A DNA stretch of 64,000 nucleotides from Paramecium tetraurelia (Eukaryota > Ciliophora > Oligohymenophorea > Peniculida > Parameciidae), in the NCBI RefSeq assembly GCF_000165425.1, contig NW_001799635.1, forward strand, positions 169,806 through 233,805. The letters run 5' to 3'. A program made the translations under genes and the position numbers. This document shows positions 25,701-37,376 of the stretch, piece by piece; position 1 is the first letter of the stretch; each line of letters opens with the position of its first letter. The notes below the pieces were generated by a model. That model saw only the letters and a program-made list of their open reading frames with translations. It did not search any database and was not told where the DNA came from.

Positions 25701-28700
25701 CCAAACAATCTGATCTACATTTGAATTTGCAATTGTCGCATCCATCATTTGGATTAGAATTAGAATCTTCACATTCTTCAGTACCTAATATTACTCCATC
25801 TCCACAATGTTCTATACATTTATTATTGATGATATCCAAAATGTATCCACTTACATTACATTTAAAACACTCTCCCTTTTAACAGTCTGAACATTGAGAT
25901 TGGCACTGAAATGTACAACCACTGCATCCAATTGATTTTATTGCATCATCACATTACTCTGTGCCTGTTACATAACCATCTCCACATACATTTGTACAAC
26001 TGCCACTATTACAACTAGGACAACTCAAAGGACATTGATATTAACAATTATAACATCCATCATTCATAACACTATTTAAATCTTCACATTATTCATCACT
26101 CATTATGATATTATCACCACATACAGATTAACATTTATAATTAATTATAGATTGACCAGTTGAACATACAGGAGTGTAAGCGCAATTTACATTAAACCAT
26201 TAAATTGAACCATTGCAATCAAAATAGCAATCAAGTAATGATGGAGTTTCAATGGCAGGACAGCTATTGCAATATGTAGAAATTCCACTGTCGAAATATC
26301 CAAGATTGCACTTGCATTATAATTAATATAAAGATCTAGTTGAGTCACACTCTAAGCAATTGTTGTTATTGGGTCCAAAGCATTCCTTACAAGATAAATG
26401 ACACTCTAATGGCAAATATATATTTTAATATACCTAAACAGTTCCCATAAGTTAGATAATAATGACTTTTACAAAGGCATTTACCATTACTCTTCAAATC
26501 ATAGTTTTTTAAAGTGTTACAATTTGTACAATCAGTGCTTAGAGGCCCATTACAAGTTAAACAACTATTATCACACTTGATGCAAACATCACTTCCAGCT
26601 TAAGCATAAAAGGACTCTTCACAATCACATACTCCATTATTTGAGATTCTCTTGTTGATTTATAAACAAACCATACAAAAATTATATTGTAAACAATGCT
26701 AACATAATGGATCACATTGATGACATTATTGATCTCCAGAATCCAAATAATAACCTTATGAACATGTACATTAGTCAGATATTAAAACTAAGTTATTAAT
26801 ACAGGTATCACAAAGGTACTAATTTCTGCAACTGCTACATAAAGTATTACATGGATTGCAATTGTAATTTTGATAGTATTAATTTGACAAACAATCTACC
26901 TAACTGAATTTCGCTGTATAATAACTAGCATCCCACGAAGTGCATCCTATTTCTGTCGAATCTGTGCAGGCCAAACAAAAGGGAAAGCATTAATGTACAA
27001 CAACATAGTAATCTGAAATACCACAATAATGATGTAATAAATCTCCATTACCTTAGCATTCAACTGTGGTAGTTAAAGTACTCAGAGAATGAGAAATGTG
27101 CCAATATTTATCAATAGAATATTCAGTTGGACTTCTTCCAAATATATTAATTGATGATGGTCCTGTTGTAATTATTTCTTAACCATTTGTATCAAATTCA
27201 ATTATAAATTATTGACTAAATTAATCTCCTAGAATTATCTTCATCCTTATTGATATGGCATAGTGAGCATTAGCAATTGAATAAACGTTGTTAAATTTAG
27301 CATTTGTCCAAACATAAGGTCCTCCAAAGATTTTTTTAGTATATAAGCCAAAGGTTTGAAAATCTGTGAGAAAATTTTAATAGTTTTGTGATATCAATGT
27401 GAAATATGTTTCAGGATCTTGTTTAATATTATAATTGCTAAAATCAGATACTAAATAAGTGGAATAAGGGTATTCTGTTTCATAAGTAATAACATGAGTA
27501 ACGTTCAAACTTAGTCTATCACTTTGCATAGTATTTGTGCATAATCCTTAATAAATATAGTAGCCAGGTGAGCATTAAGAACATGTAAAGTCTGATGTGC
27601 AAGTGAGACATTCTTATTAACAATATCCAGCCACTAGTTAGACTTAAGTAACTCCCCAAACTGTGGTAGTTATTTACATATTTCCTTAGATTCGCATGGT
27701 AAAATCACCTGTTGGAATAGGACAGATAATAATTAATGTGTACTATTATCCAGAACCAACTCCAGTGCATGATTAAGTTGTCTTTTTTATGATATACCCA
27801 TTTTGCATTGTGATAACACTATTTGAATTATATAAATAGGCTATGTAACCATTATTTATAGTAAAGACAATGCCTTAATTTAAAGGGATAGGGTTGTAAA
27901 GATACAGTATTACTTTGATTCTTAATTTATGTTTGTATTAAGTGGGTTGAGGGATAATCTTTTCCATGCCCTCACTTCCAGTTAGTAAACCAAAATACTG
28001 AGAACATTTTAGTGTGGTTGTTAATCCTGCTGGATCATACAATCTAATCCACTAGACATTTGGGGAAGCATTTTTGAACTAATCATTGAGAATTGCCTGT
28101 TCTGTTATATCTGCACAATATTTATCAGAGTTAGGGTATTTATTGATATCGCATATTGGAACACAACCTAAAATAGGATCTAGATAGTCTGGGCATTGAG
28201 TACACAATCCAAATCCATTGAGTGATGTTCCAGTAAAACAAGATGAGCAACTATTTAAATTTGAACAGGTTTTACAACTCCAATGACATTTCTCAACTGC
28301 AAATATCAAATTCCTTATGACCACTTTACCATTGGCAGACATATTTGTTATTACTATATTCCCACTTGATTAGCCTGTAATTAAGACTTTCTTGGATTTA
28401 ACTTCGTATTATTTATTATCACAAAATTCACTTGAATAGGGATATGTAGTTGGACTAGTATATGTAATAGTAGCAAATAAGACACTATTATAATTGACTT
28501 AAATAGCTTCATTGTTCCAGGTTCCCATATAAAAGAGATCAAACCACACAACAAATTTCACTTTCGGATACCCATAAGATAAACTACGATACATTTATTT
28601 ATTTAGTGAATCTAAGTAATTCATTGCAAATCCCTCATTTACGCATGTATAATAATTCGGAGAAGCCTATTGAGTCCAACCGTCTAGATTACAACCTGCT

Positions 28701-28789
28701 GATCCACAACTAGGTGTTTTAGCATATAGACTAGAATGAAGGACTAAAAGTTCGCATTAAGCATTTAGTAATAAAAGCCAAAATATCAT
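22720..28789 (-). CDS. Giant cysteine-rich surface protein with multi-pass C-terminal membrane domain
   Basis: About 2,000 residues. Start ATG 28787-28789 gives a signal peptide (MIFWLLLLNAQCELL). Two thirds of the protein is a dense array of cysteine repeats. In the region 24,300-26,100 they follow the pattern CGDGxxxxxEECDD-N-xxxDGCxxCxxxC (for example CGDGVILGTEECEDSN, NDGCDNCKFKCRSDC), the Myxococcus-type cysteine-rich repeat known also in ciliates. Further C-x2-C repeats resemble furin/growth-factor-receptor modules. Past 24,240 a cysteine-poor region leads to several hydrophobic segments (YIIIISLPALLLMG; SVGLFIIDFGYGLYVYQ). At least one intron is required since start and stop lie in different phases; I place it between about 25,840 and 28,080 but did not resolve it. 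Probably plasma- or ciliary-membrane exposed; ligand unknown. Confidence 0.85.
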
Positions 28790-28933
28790 TATATAATAAA
28801 CTGATTTAAATTATCCTCATTAATAATGCATATGATGCATATTATATGAATAGATTAAAAGGCTTAAATTAAAATTTTGATTTGACATAATACTTAAAGA
28901 AGTAATATGATCTTATAAGAATATACAAACTAA

Positions 28934-30410
28934 ATGGAACAATCTTATTTCAATTTCATGAAGATGTTGTCAACAAAAATGATTGCTAATAATGAGATCA
29001 ACATATCAAAAATTTTATGCAATGACAAGAGGATTCAAAATTAAGACAATAAATACTATTGGAATTCAAATTACGAAAAAATTGATATGTTAGTAACTAA
29101 AAATTAGAAATATATTTAAAACTAAATAAATTCTAGATTTATACTTTCTATATTAAATTGGTATGATGTACTATACTACAGTTTACTGATATTCAATAGG
29201 TCATTGTTCTTGCTTTAAACTTACTTAATTAATACAATTATTAGTTATAATATTATTATTAATATATCATTCAATCAACATTTAAGAAAAGTATTTTTAT
29301 TTTGATTAATTTTGTTAAACTTTATTCCATTTTGAAAAATTAATCAGGTATACTTATCCTTTTTAAGACAACATCAATGTATTGATCAACCATTAAATGA
29401 CGTGGTTGATAAATAAATATTATAGAAGGGTTAGATTCTACAGTGGATTTTAATCTTTTCAATCTAATAAAATAAATGGATATGGAAGATCAAGAAACTT
29501 CAATACCACTGAAAAATCGTAATTTTTAATCTAATTCTGACAACTTTGATAGCATATTAACTGGAGATTTAAATTTTATTGTCTTTTAATAATTAAAACT
29601 TTATATTTTGGTATTTAATTTCAGTAGTAATCTAGTATTCTTGACATTTTCTAAATTCATACTATTCCAAATGCTAATTTCAAATCCAAGTGTTAATTCT
29701 AAAGATAAAGTTGAATAAGTATTCTAATTTTGTATATAATTATATATTTCATTTAAATTACTTGATTATTTATGTTTAAGTTTAATAGGAAATCAAAAAA
29801 AAATTAAATAATCTAATGCATTGTTTTAAGATAAATTTGTAAATCGTTATTTTACTATTCTTGTAATCCAAGCTTTTAAAGAAACAAGACTAATGAAATT
29901 TCTGTATCATTACATAACCTATGTTTCAAGTAATCAATATTCAGATATGATAAGCTACAAATGACTTTCAAATTTTTGAAATAATGATAAGTTAAAATTT
30001 TGATCTAATTTATCCATGCTATAAAGTATAATATTACACATTTATTAGCAGATTGGACTAGTTGGTAGTATTTCTGTTTCCATCCTTCACAAGATCAAAA
30101 TTAATAAGAATATTATCTGCTAGTTAGACAATATCAATATTGAAGAATTAACCCAGCTCTTAGATTGCAGAATTAGTAAATCTGAGATGGTGTTTTAATT
30201 CGATCAATTATTGGCTGCATATTTTATTTAAGTTTTAGGTCTGATTTCACTTAAAAATATTAGATATAGAATATTCTTATGGTCAAAAATATTGATTTCT
30301 CATAATGTAAGGATTAAATAGAATGCAAAGAGAAAATGTATAACATTTTAGTTTTTAACATTCCTGTTCACTAATAACTTTAATATTAGAGACTAATTAT
30401 GATAGTTTGA
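28934..30410 (+). pseudogene. ABCC-type transporter membrane domain fragment, no ATPase domain (probable remnant)
   Basis: Three consecutive open segments start at MEQSYFNFMKMLSTKM (28934), MDMEDQETSIPLKNRNF (about 29477) and near 30,040. The third has the hallmark of the first transmembrane domain of MRP/ABCC exporters: GSISVSILHKIKINK, a LDNINIEELTQLL stretch equivalent to the conserved 'NLMSVDAQR' region, and QFDQLLAAYFIQVLG equivalent to the 'APLQIILALYFL' helix. No Walker A, signature or Walker B motif follows before the next gene. The segments are separated by TGA codons and by gaps too long for normal introns here. I infer a decayed or truncated copy; a gene with unusual exons cannot be excluded. 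Confidence 0.45.
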
Positions 30411-30579
30411 TGTTAAGCATTTAATAATAATTGTTTCTTCATTTACGAATTGGTATAATTATGCATAGAATAGAATGATAAAATGTATTCTAAACTTTGT
30501 TTCCTCTAAGCATATAGCTTTAAATTAAATTTAATTGGAATAATTAATTTGTTAAATAACTCTACAACATTTATAAATT

Positions 30580-30810
30580 TCATTTCGTCACATTATCAAT
30601 TTTTTTTAATAGTTTATCTGCTTATTATTTTTTAACATCCCTTGCTTTGATTATTTTCTTCATTTTAGTATTCTCATTACTTTTTCCTGAAAACATCAAC
30701 CTATCTACAACAATACTCAATGCAAATATCAACCAATATGATATAAAGGAGTAGAACATTATTCCTGTTATGCTAGAAATATCTGGTAATTTTTCTTTAA
30801 TTTATTCCAT
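30580..30810 (-). CDS. Small single-pass membrane protein, 76 aa
   Basis: One open frame of 77 codons. MEQIKEKLPDISSITG is followed by one hydrophobic helix (IMFYSFISYWLIFALSIVV) and a basic, probably cytosolic, helical tail (KMKKIIKARDVKKQQADK). The layout resembles a small ER or tail-facing membrane adaptor but I recognise no family. Its start codon is 23 bp from that of the KH-domain gene on the other strand. Confidence 0.6.
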
Positions 30811-30833
30811 CAAATATTTTAATTAATATAAAT

Positions 30834-32616
30834 ATGGATTAAGATTAAAGAGGCCTTTCACCATAAACTTCAAAATCATCATCCCATCAAAATCAAGTAT
30901 CAAGGTCTAAAGAATTTCCACTTGATTTCTTTATCCAAAAGAAATTTATTTCTGATGATTTCAAATCAATTTTAGAGGAGGCGCAAGTACATTATCATAA
31001 CTAAATAAGCAAAAATATTCAATCAAATCTATCCATATCAGTCCAAAGAATTAAATTCCAGAATTAGAAGGTTAAGCTTTACAATTGAGGATCCTGGAGA
31101 AAATAAAATGAATACTAAATGTGATGCTGCTCTTCATATAATTCAATTATTATAGGATAAGTGCAAATAATAGATAAATATCATTCTCTTAATACCAGAA
31201 GGTATTTATATTGTAAATTCTAGGAATTGTATCCTTTTTGATTGGCTCCAAAGGATCCTAGCTTGCCAAAATTATAGAAGAAACTAATGCCAAAATCACA
31301 GTAAATCAACCCATAGTCAATTACTCTCCTAGAACTGTTAAAATTGTTGGTGATCATAGCACAATCCATTCTGCTATTAGGGCAATAACCAAGAAGATGT
31401 AAGAGCGAGGAATATCATCTGAAGATTACAAGAAGGTTCCTGAAACATTGAATCCATAGAAAGTGAGTGTCAAAGTAAAAATCAATACTATTATTAACAG
31501 ACGAAACTCATTTTTATATCCTCTGTTGTTGAATACATAATGAAAAACAAAAATGAAATCGAGAATAAATATGATGTCGAAATCAAAATTAAAGAAAGCA
31601 ATGACATTAGACTCACTGTAATAATCTTATTATTATTATTATTTTATAGCAAAAGTGTAAATTAAAAAGAGATGATAAAATCATTTAATTGTTAGGTTCT
31701 TTATCCAATGTTTAAGATGCTTTGTCATCACTTATCAGAAGAGTCTCAGAACATTTAAAAAAATAAGAATTAGAAATCAAAATTGTTATGCCAGCTAGTT
31801 ATGCATCCAAATTAATTGGAGCAAGTATATCTATCTATTTATACCTTAAGAGGGCTGTTAAATTAGGGAATTGGCTACGAAATCAAAAGGAGCATAAATC
31901 AAGGTCTTATCTGATAAAGATGAAACTGATCATGATTATTGTATGTTATTCCACTTAGTATTGTTAGATTGCATTGTGTAAATAGCAGGAAATCTATAAA
32001 ACAAACAAGATGCCAGCAAATTGATTCTTTAATAAATAGAATGTTTCAAGAATGGAGGACCAGTATATTATTATATTTAATATAGATCATGGACAGTGGG
32101 AAATTTCTAAATGAGGATAATCTAAATTAAACATCTTAATTATAGAACAATTATGAAGATCATAAAATTAAGAGGTTTTCAAATAGTTCAATCTTATTTA
32201 GATAAAAATCCAGCTCTTAATCTGAAAGAAATTCACGTTCAAGATCGTAATCTAGAAGAAAACATAAACATCAAAGGAAAAGATCTGTTGAAAGAAGATC
32301 GGCATCATCAAGGTATTTCAAATTACACTATCTCTACTTTTTAGCTATTCTAAAAGAAGAGAAAGAGCGAATGTCTTATCTACAAAAATGATTGTTTCTA
32401 ATGAAGTAATGCATATTTTAGAAAAATATCATAAATTAAGTGAATATAAAGAGAGATATAATGTAGACATATAAGCTGACGACTCGGTACTAATCCAATC
32501 TAAATAATTAGAGAAGAAATTCTGAATCTTACTTGAGATTAAAAGGCAAATTAAAAGATTGTTTAATTGTTATTGAAGAAATTTTGAATGAGCAACAAAA
32601 AATCCTAAGAAAATGA
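30834..32616 (+). CDS. Multi-KH-domain RNA-binding protein with an RS-like segment
   Basis: At least eight introns of 22-32 nt. KH domains with intact GXXG loops are visible: VSFLIGSKGSQLAKIIEETN ending in KITVNQP, and YASKLIGAKGCQIRELATKS ending in IKVLS. Two further KH-like segments flank them (RLSFTIEDPGENKM near the start; MIVSNEVMHILEKYHKLSE near the end). A basic Arg/Ser-rich stretch (RNSRSRSQSRRKHKHQRKRS) suggests splicing-factor-type interactions. KH domains bind single-stranded RNA through the GXXG loop. One intron near 30,990-31,070 could not be placed cleanly, so the exact N-terminal 80 residues are uncertain. Stop is TGA 32614-32616. Confidence 0.85.
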
Positions 32617-32719
32617 ATATTAAATATAACAAAAAAATTAATAATAATAAAAATAACCTAAGAACTTCATAATAATTATTAATAAACAGATTAATAATTA
32701 ATAATACAAACTCTTTATG

Positions 32720-33260
32720 TCATAAATCTACATACCCATGTGATTTGATAAATTATTATGTTACCAATTTTATGTAAATTATTTCTCTAATTTTTGTCAC
32801 ATCTTTAAATCTCTATAAGTAGAATTCAATTTTACCTTTTCATATTTTTTATTCACTTCTCTATTCAGAAGTTTCACCAAATTTTTAATATATTATAAAT
32901 CAAAATAGTACTTCTATATTAATACTGAATGTCAAGATGAAATATGTTCATATAATTTGACCTTACTTAAATGTACACATTAATCACATATCAACTTCCC
33001 TCTCTTTTTCTAATACTTCTATTACCTAATTTTTACAAAACTACATTCATACTAAAATTATCTAACTTTTATTTGAATTTATTTTTAATTGAAAAAAGAT
33101 TGTAGTTTAATAATTATTAAAATTGTGTTTTCGGAGAGCATTTATTCTTTTAGTGAGTTGATTGCCTCAATCCCGCTTATGTATCAGAGATATATCAGTA
33201 TATTTATTCAAATAACAATATATAAGATAAATATATATAAGAATGTCTTCATTACTCCTG
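32720..33260 (-). CDS. Unknown protein, gene structure unresolved
   Basis: Minus-strand coding signal in several short frames: GIEAINSLKEQMLSENT, then KLICDQCVHLSKVKLYEHIS (a single C-x2-C...H pair reminiscent of half a zinc finger), then LVKLLNREVNKKYEKRFKDV ending KSHGYVDL at TGA 32720-32722. A 23-nt intron (GTAAAATTG...TAG) joins the last two exons; the others are not resolved. No family assigned. Confidence 0.35.
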
Positions 33261-33275
33261 AGATTAAAGGTGATA

Positions 33276-33482
33276 TCAAGTTATTGATCGAGTACTTGTC
33301 TTTTATTACTATTTTATCCTTCTTCTCATCACAATGGGATTTTGTTCAATTGAATATTATTTCTTTCTCAATACAGGGATAATGTGGTTAGGACCTTTAT
33401 CTTCTTATTGTTGTTAGAAATTTTCTAGGCTACAAAGTTATTAATTGAGGCTTTTCGCATTTTTAGTAGCATAACACCCCAT
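33276..33482 (-). CDS. Small protein with N-myristoylation motif, 68 aa (3' end uncertain)
   Basis: ATG 33480-33482 opens MGCYATKNAKSLNQQL, with Gly2-Cys3 typical of dual acylation, then a Q-rich and strongly basic segment (HIIPVLRKKQYSIEQNP, MRRRIKQQQKTSTRS) to TGA 33276-33278. It could be a complete short protein or the first exon of the downstream minus-strand unit at 32720-33260; no intron of normal length links them. The opposite strand is also open here, which weakens the call. Confidence 0.35.
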
Positions 33483-33583
33483 TAATTTATAATTATATTA
33501 ATGTTTAGTGTTCTATGAATTGACTGATTATCAATAATTGCAATTATATATATTATAAAAACGCATAGTTTAGAGAGCAAAAA

Positions 33584-34494
33584 ATGTTGAAATTTCTCCA
33601 CTACAACTACAGCTTCAAAATTATTATTTGCTGATCAATATTTAATCACAAAATATTACAAAACTCCAGGATTTCAATATAGACTAAGTAATTATTAAAT
33701 AATAAAGCATGTCTTGGATAGGATACCTTGTCTTGTATACGGTTCCAGCTGCGCTTTCCAAATTGTAAAATTTACATACAAAAACGAAATTTATCATCAT
33801 TTTAACTTTTTAATTGAAAACTGAAGAAAATACTATCTAAGATAAATTTACTTTTTTCTTTTCTTTCATAAGGAATTCCTATCTCTATGGTTTGCCTCAT
33901 AATTTATTATAGTATTAAACAAAAATGTATCTTAGATGAGGCGGAGGCATTTAAACTTTTTAGTAATAATTTAAATTTTAAATTATGAAATTATAGAATA
34001 ATATCTAAATTGTAATATTAAACAGATATAGAATTTGCTTAAGGGTGTTGTTATTTGAAAAGTATTACAAGTAATTTAAATATGATAGATTAATCAATTA
34101 AGAAATATTAAAAATTTTTAAATTGCAATCCAAAAAAATATTCTTCTATTAACCCTTGAATGTAATCATAGAAAATAATCACACCAAAATCGTCAGACAA
34201 AATTAGTATAAAAATGTATAAATTGTATTTGTATTATTGACTTTGAGTGATTGGAAATTAACTAATTCAAATGAAAATTAATTTATCATATTATCTACAA
34301 AAAAAATTATACTGCTATTAGAAAATTTATTCTTTTCTCTCCGTAAACATTATTTCATCAATAAGAGAACTAAAAATTAAATAAACTAAAATCAGAATTT
34401 TTGTTCTTCGCTAAAAATTAGCTTTATATTCTTTCAGAAAACATTTAGTAAATCCTATTTAAATTATATTAAAATAAAATATTTTATTCTTTGA
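33584..34494 (+). CDS. Probable gene of unknown function, start and introns unresolved
   Basis: Two alternating open frames on the + strand cover the region, for example RIPCLVYGSSCAFQIVKFTY in one and SFIRNSYLYGLPHNLLQYQ in another, then a long tail from MKLQNNIQIVILNRY through VFVLLTLSDWKLTNS to TGA 34492-34494. Because only TGA is a stop and the DNA is AT-rich, chance frames of ~60-100 codons are expected, so only the last segment is reasonably convincing. The ATG used here is the first one in a plausible frame. An ATG overlaps the stop (34494-34496) and may begin the next transcript's N-terminal exons. Confidence 0.35.
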
Positions 34495-34929
34495 TGGCTT
34501 AAGAGGATAGCATTCAATTTTTATATTTTCATAGTTTTATAATTATGATAAATATTTAGTTATTATTATTACAAATAACCAAATAATATCAAATACCTAT
34601 AATATAATATAATACAAAACTTAGAGTATAAGTCTAATTATAAAAAGATTAATGTCTGAATATAATTATGGAAAATAAGTCATAATTATAAAGTGAGATT
34701 ATGTCTTAGATATTGTAACAAATTACACAATTTATAATTTTTCATAATAATAACTATTTTGAATTAATTATGGAAGAGGACATAGAAAATGGAAGTAGAT
34801 AGGAATATTTAATTATTGTCGAAGTTTGATTTAATGTGAACCAGAATAATTAATCAAGTATTCTATTATAATTCGATTTATTATATTTGAATTACAAAAT
34901 ATTAAGATGATATTTTAAAAGCATAAAAT

Positions 34930-35553
34930 ATGGCTTTGATGAAAGAGTAAAATTAATAAATGAATAACTAGTTTCATGCCTATGGTAAAAATAGCATAAG
35001 GAAACAGAATTTAGAGAAAAGAATGTTATAAACAATATTTTTTCCAAACAAATGGAATTTTCATTACTTTTTTAATATGATGAAGGATTGCCAATAATTC
35101 ATCATAGCTTGTATATCAGAAATAGATCATTCTTGGATAATAAAATTGCTAGTCTTATTAGCCAATGCAGGGAGGAAAATTTATTTGATTATGGATTGTA
35201 AGGAGGATCAAAGAAATGATGAATTGTTTTAGGCAGTGATTTGCGAATTGTTAATAGAAAGTCAATTCAAAATAAAGATAGTTGTAAACACAAAAAAATA
35301 CGAAAGTCTGCCTACTAATTTTTGTGTAATAGATGGAAAAGTCTTAATCACCACTTCTACAAATTGGACTATCAATTCTTTCAATAAGTCTCATGAATGG
35401 ATGATGCTTGATAAAAAATATGATAACGTAGTTGAAATGATTGAAATATTCGAATAAATGTGGAACTAATTTAAGTTTGTTACATTTATAAATGAAGATA
35501 TTGCTTTGTTAGATAATGACGATTCCCAATTTCAGTCAGTGTTTACATATTGA
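34930..35553 (+). CDS. Phospholipase D6 (Zucchini/MitoPLD)-like protein with degenerate active site
   Basis: One frame of 207 codons from ATG 34930 to TGA 35551-35553. The fold signature of the PLD6 branch is clear: TIFFPNKWNFHYFFNM, a central IDHSWIIKLLVLLANAGRKI then YLIMDC, and NFCVIDGKVLITTSTNWT with HEWMML. The family's catalytic HxK(x)4D motif normally precedes the 'VIDGK' strand as H-x-K-F; here the position reads PTNFCVIDG, so both His and Lys are missing while the Asp of VID remains. It is therefore probably not a nuclease or lipase as PLD6 is, but a binding-only paralogue. Upstream frames at 34494-34860 may supply extra N-terminal exons that I could not join. Confidence 0.75.
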
Positions 35554-35862
35554 TAGGATTATGTTGTGGATACATTATGATTTGATATTAAAATAATTAT
35601 TGTAAGTTATTTTTGTAATAGTGGCAGTATTAAGAATTACCAGAATAAATATAATCTCCAAATATAAATTTATTTAAAGAAGATATATATAATTAAATTT
35701 TTCACACACTCCAACTCCAGTAAAATCTTGACTAAAATTATAGACTTTAGGATATCCCCTACTCTTATATCTCTTCACTCTTGACTCACATAACTATCAT
35801 CAGGAACTAAAGTAATGTAAATAAATAATTAGGGATTATATTTGGAAATATTATATATATTA
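35554..35862. other. AT-rich convergent spacer
   Basis: 309 bp between two converging genes. A minus-strand frame here (SRGYPKVYNFSQDFTG) is open but has no start or supported link to a gene. Nothing else seen. Confidence 0.4.
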
Positions 35863-36282
35863 TCAAAATCTATTTCCTTGGTATTAGATATTTGTGTAAC
35901 CCATTCCAGACAAGTATTATAACCAGGCATTGGTATTGTACCATTGTTAGTAGTTATAATATTATTGAGCATAAGAGTTAAATTAAGAATAACTATTTTA
36001 GCCATTTTAAACCTCCTAGCCTTGTTTTACATTCTATAGGGTTTCTTCTTTTATATTCTTAACGGTCTCTCTTTGCTCCTACTCATTGGATTTCTTTATT
36101 TTTCTAATTCTCTTTTGTTTTTTACCAACACGACCTTCATGTTTATATAATGATAAAATGGCTTTGCCAGTGGAAAATTTAATTCCAAATTACTTGGCTG
36201 CCTACTTTATTGTACAGACTCCTTATTAAACTTTATTAATAAAGGCTAATCTTGTTTCATCTGAGATTTTTGAATACTTCAT
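35863..36282 (-). CDS. Small helix-turn-helix protein with Q/N/Y-rich tail
   Basis: One frame, 140 codons, 139 aa. MKYSKISDETRLAFINKVQQ continues into a helix-turn-helix of the Psq/transposase-derived type (TIKQAAKQFGIKFSTGKAIL, SLYKHEGRVGKK), then a basic segment (KQKRIRKIKKS) and a Gln/Asn/Tyr-rich tail (NSYSQFNSYAQQYYNYQQ). Short HTH proteins of this shape are frequent in ciliates and are probably DNA-binding regulators or domesticated transposase heads; no catalytic domain is present. The Q/Y-rich tail could be an aggregation-prone interaction region. An antisense-like alternative frame starting at 36005 was rejected. Confidence 0.7.
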
Positions 36283-36694
36283 TAAATCTAAATTTTTTCT
36301 TTTAATTTTCTTCAATTATAGGGAAATATTTAGAATTTAAATATTATACAGATCCAATTTAATTGATATAAAGTATTAGGAATTTGTTGTAAGAAATTTT
36401 AAATTAAATTTAATTGAGATATTTCAAGGTTAAAATGTTAGGATGCTTAGTTGTAGGGCTTATTATATTTATTATAATACGAATATATATATAAGTTAAC
36501 TGCATAATAATTATTTTATATATTGTAGTTAAATTAATTGAATAAAATTTACTTTCAAATTCTAAAAAATTGAATTTACATCAATTTAATTTATAATTAT
36601 TATTCAAAAAATATCCTTATGTTCTCCAAACTATTATTCGATGCATTTTTTTCTTTAAAATTGAGTCTTACTCCCAGAAGAATTTTTAGAAATT
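36283..36694. other. AT-rich intergenic stretch
   Basis: About 410 bp between two minus-strand genes: promoter of the HTH gene plus 3' UTR of the next. A short open minus frame (DNEISKNSSGSKTQFQRK, near 36,610-36,780) overlaps the 3' part of the following gene in another phase and may be chance. No repeat or RNA gene seen. Confidence 0.4.
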
Positions 36695-37302
36695 TCATTA
36701 TCTTACTCTTTTGTTGTATTTTTGTCTTTCACTTAGATTTGCCTAAATATTCTATCATTAACATCATATTTACAGTATTCTTATTTAGGAATTAAATCAG
36801 ATAGATAAATACATCAGAATCTTTAATTTCCCCTTATAAATTTTTATTGCATTTATTCTAAGCCATTTACGATATTATATCAGGCTGTTTTGCTAGTACT
36901 AGTAAAGAAAACAACTTTTTTATCGTTTTGAGAACTGCCTTGTACCTAAGTAGTCTCCCAAATAAAAGATTTTCCATTATTGTTTTAAACTTTTGTAGTA
37001 TTATTTTAAATGTAGAATGCTCATATGGTCTGTGAACTAGTTTAGTCATACTAAGTTTTCAGAGGAGAATAAATACATGATATTTGTGTAAAAACAAATG
37101 GATCTTTTATAATAAGTAAACATTCTACTTTTTAAGAGACTTAAGTATGCAGTCTAGTTAATATTAGTGAAATAATCTTTGAGTAGAGGTATATGATTAG
37201 ATCTGTTATATATTCTTTCGAGATGATTTAAGATAGATAAATATTAGCACTGTTACTGTATTGAAATACTTTTGATTCGGATGCTTAACCACCAAGTCCC
37301 AT
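36695..37302 (-). CDS. Unknown helical protein, predicted N-myristoylated, 187 aa
   Basis: Introns 37030-37051 (CAG acceptor) and 36752-36773 leave exactly 188 codons. The protein begins MGLGGQASESKVFQYS, a good myristoylation context (Gly2, Ser9), and is otherwise a helical repeat-like chain (ECLLIIKDPFVFTQISCIY; HSTFKIILQKFKTIMENLLF; KDSDVFIYLIQFLNKN) reminiscent of armadillo/HEAT or lipid-binding helices. No family named. A start at 37339 in another frame was rejected because that frame is broken and this one splices cleanly. Confidence 0.7.
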
Positions 37303-37376
37303 AGCCAAAGTTAAGTGTTGTAGATTCCTTGAATGGCATTTACTATTATTATTATATAAATAATTATGTAAAATAT

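Noticed and set aside
35640-36005. Minus-strand frame starting MAKIVILNLTLM, which looks like a signal peptide
   Set aside because: A different minus frame continues the HTH protein into a Q/N/Y-rich tail without a stop and is more gene-like; the signal-peptide frame ends at an early TGA.
37030-37339. Minus-strand start MPFKESTTLNFGYG at 37339
   Set aside because: It runs into a TGA that cannot be removed by an intron of suitable phase; the frame from 37302 splices exactly to a stop with two 22-nt introns.
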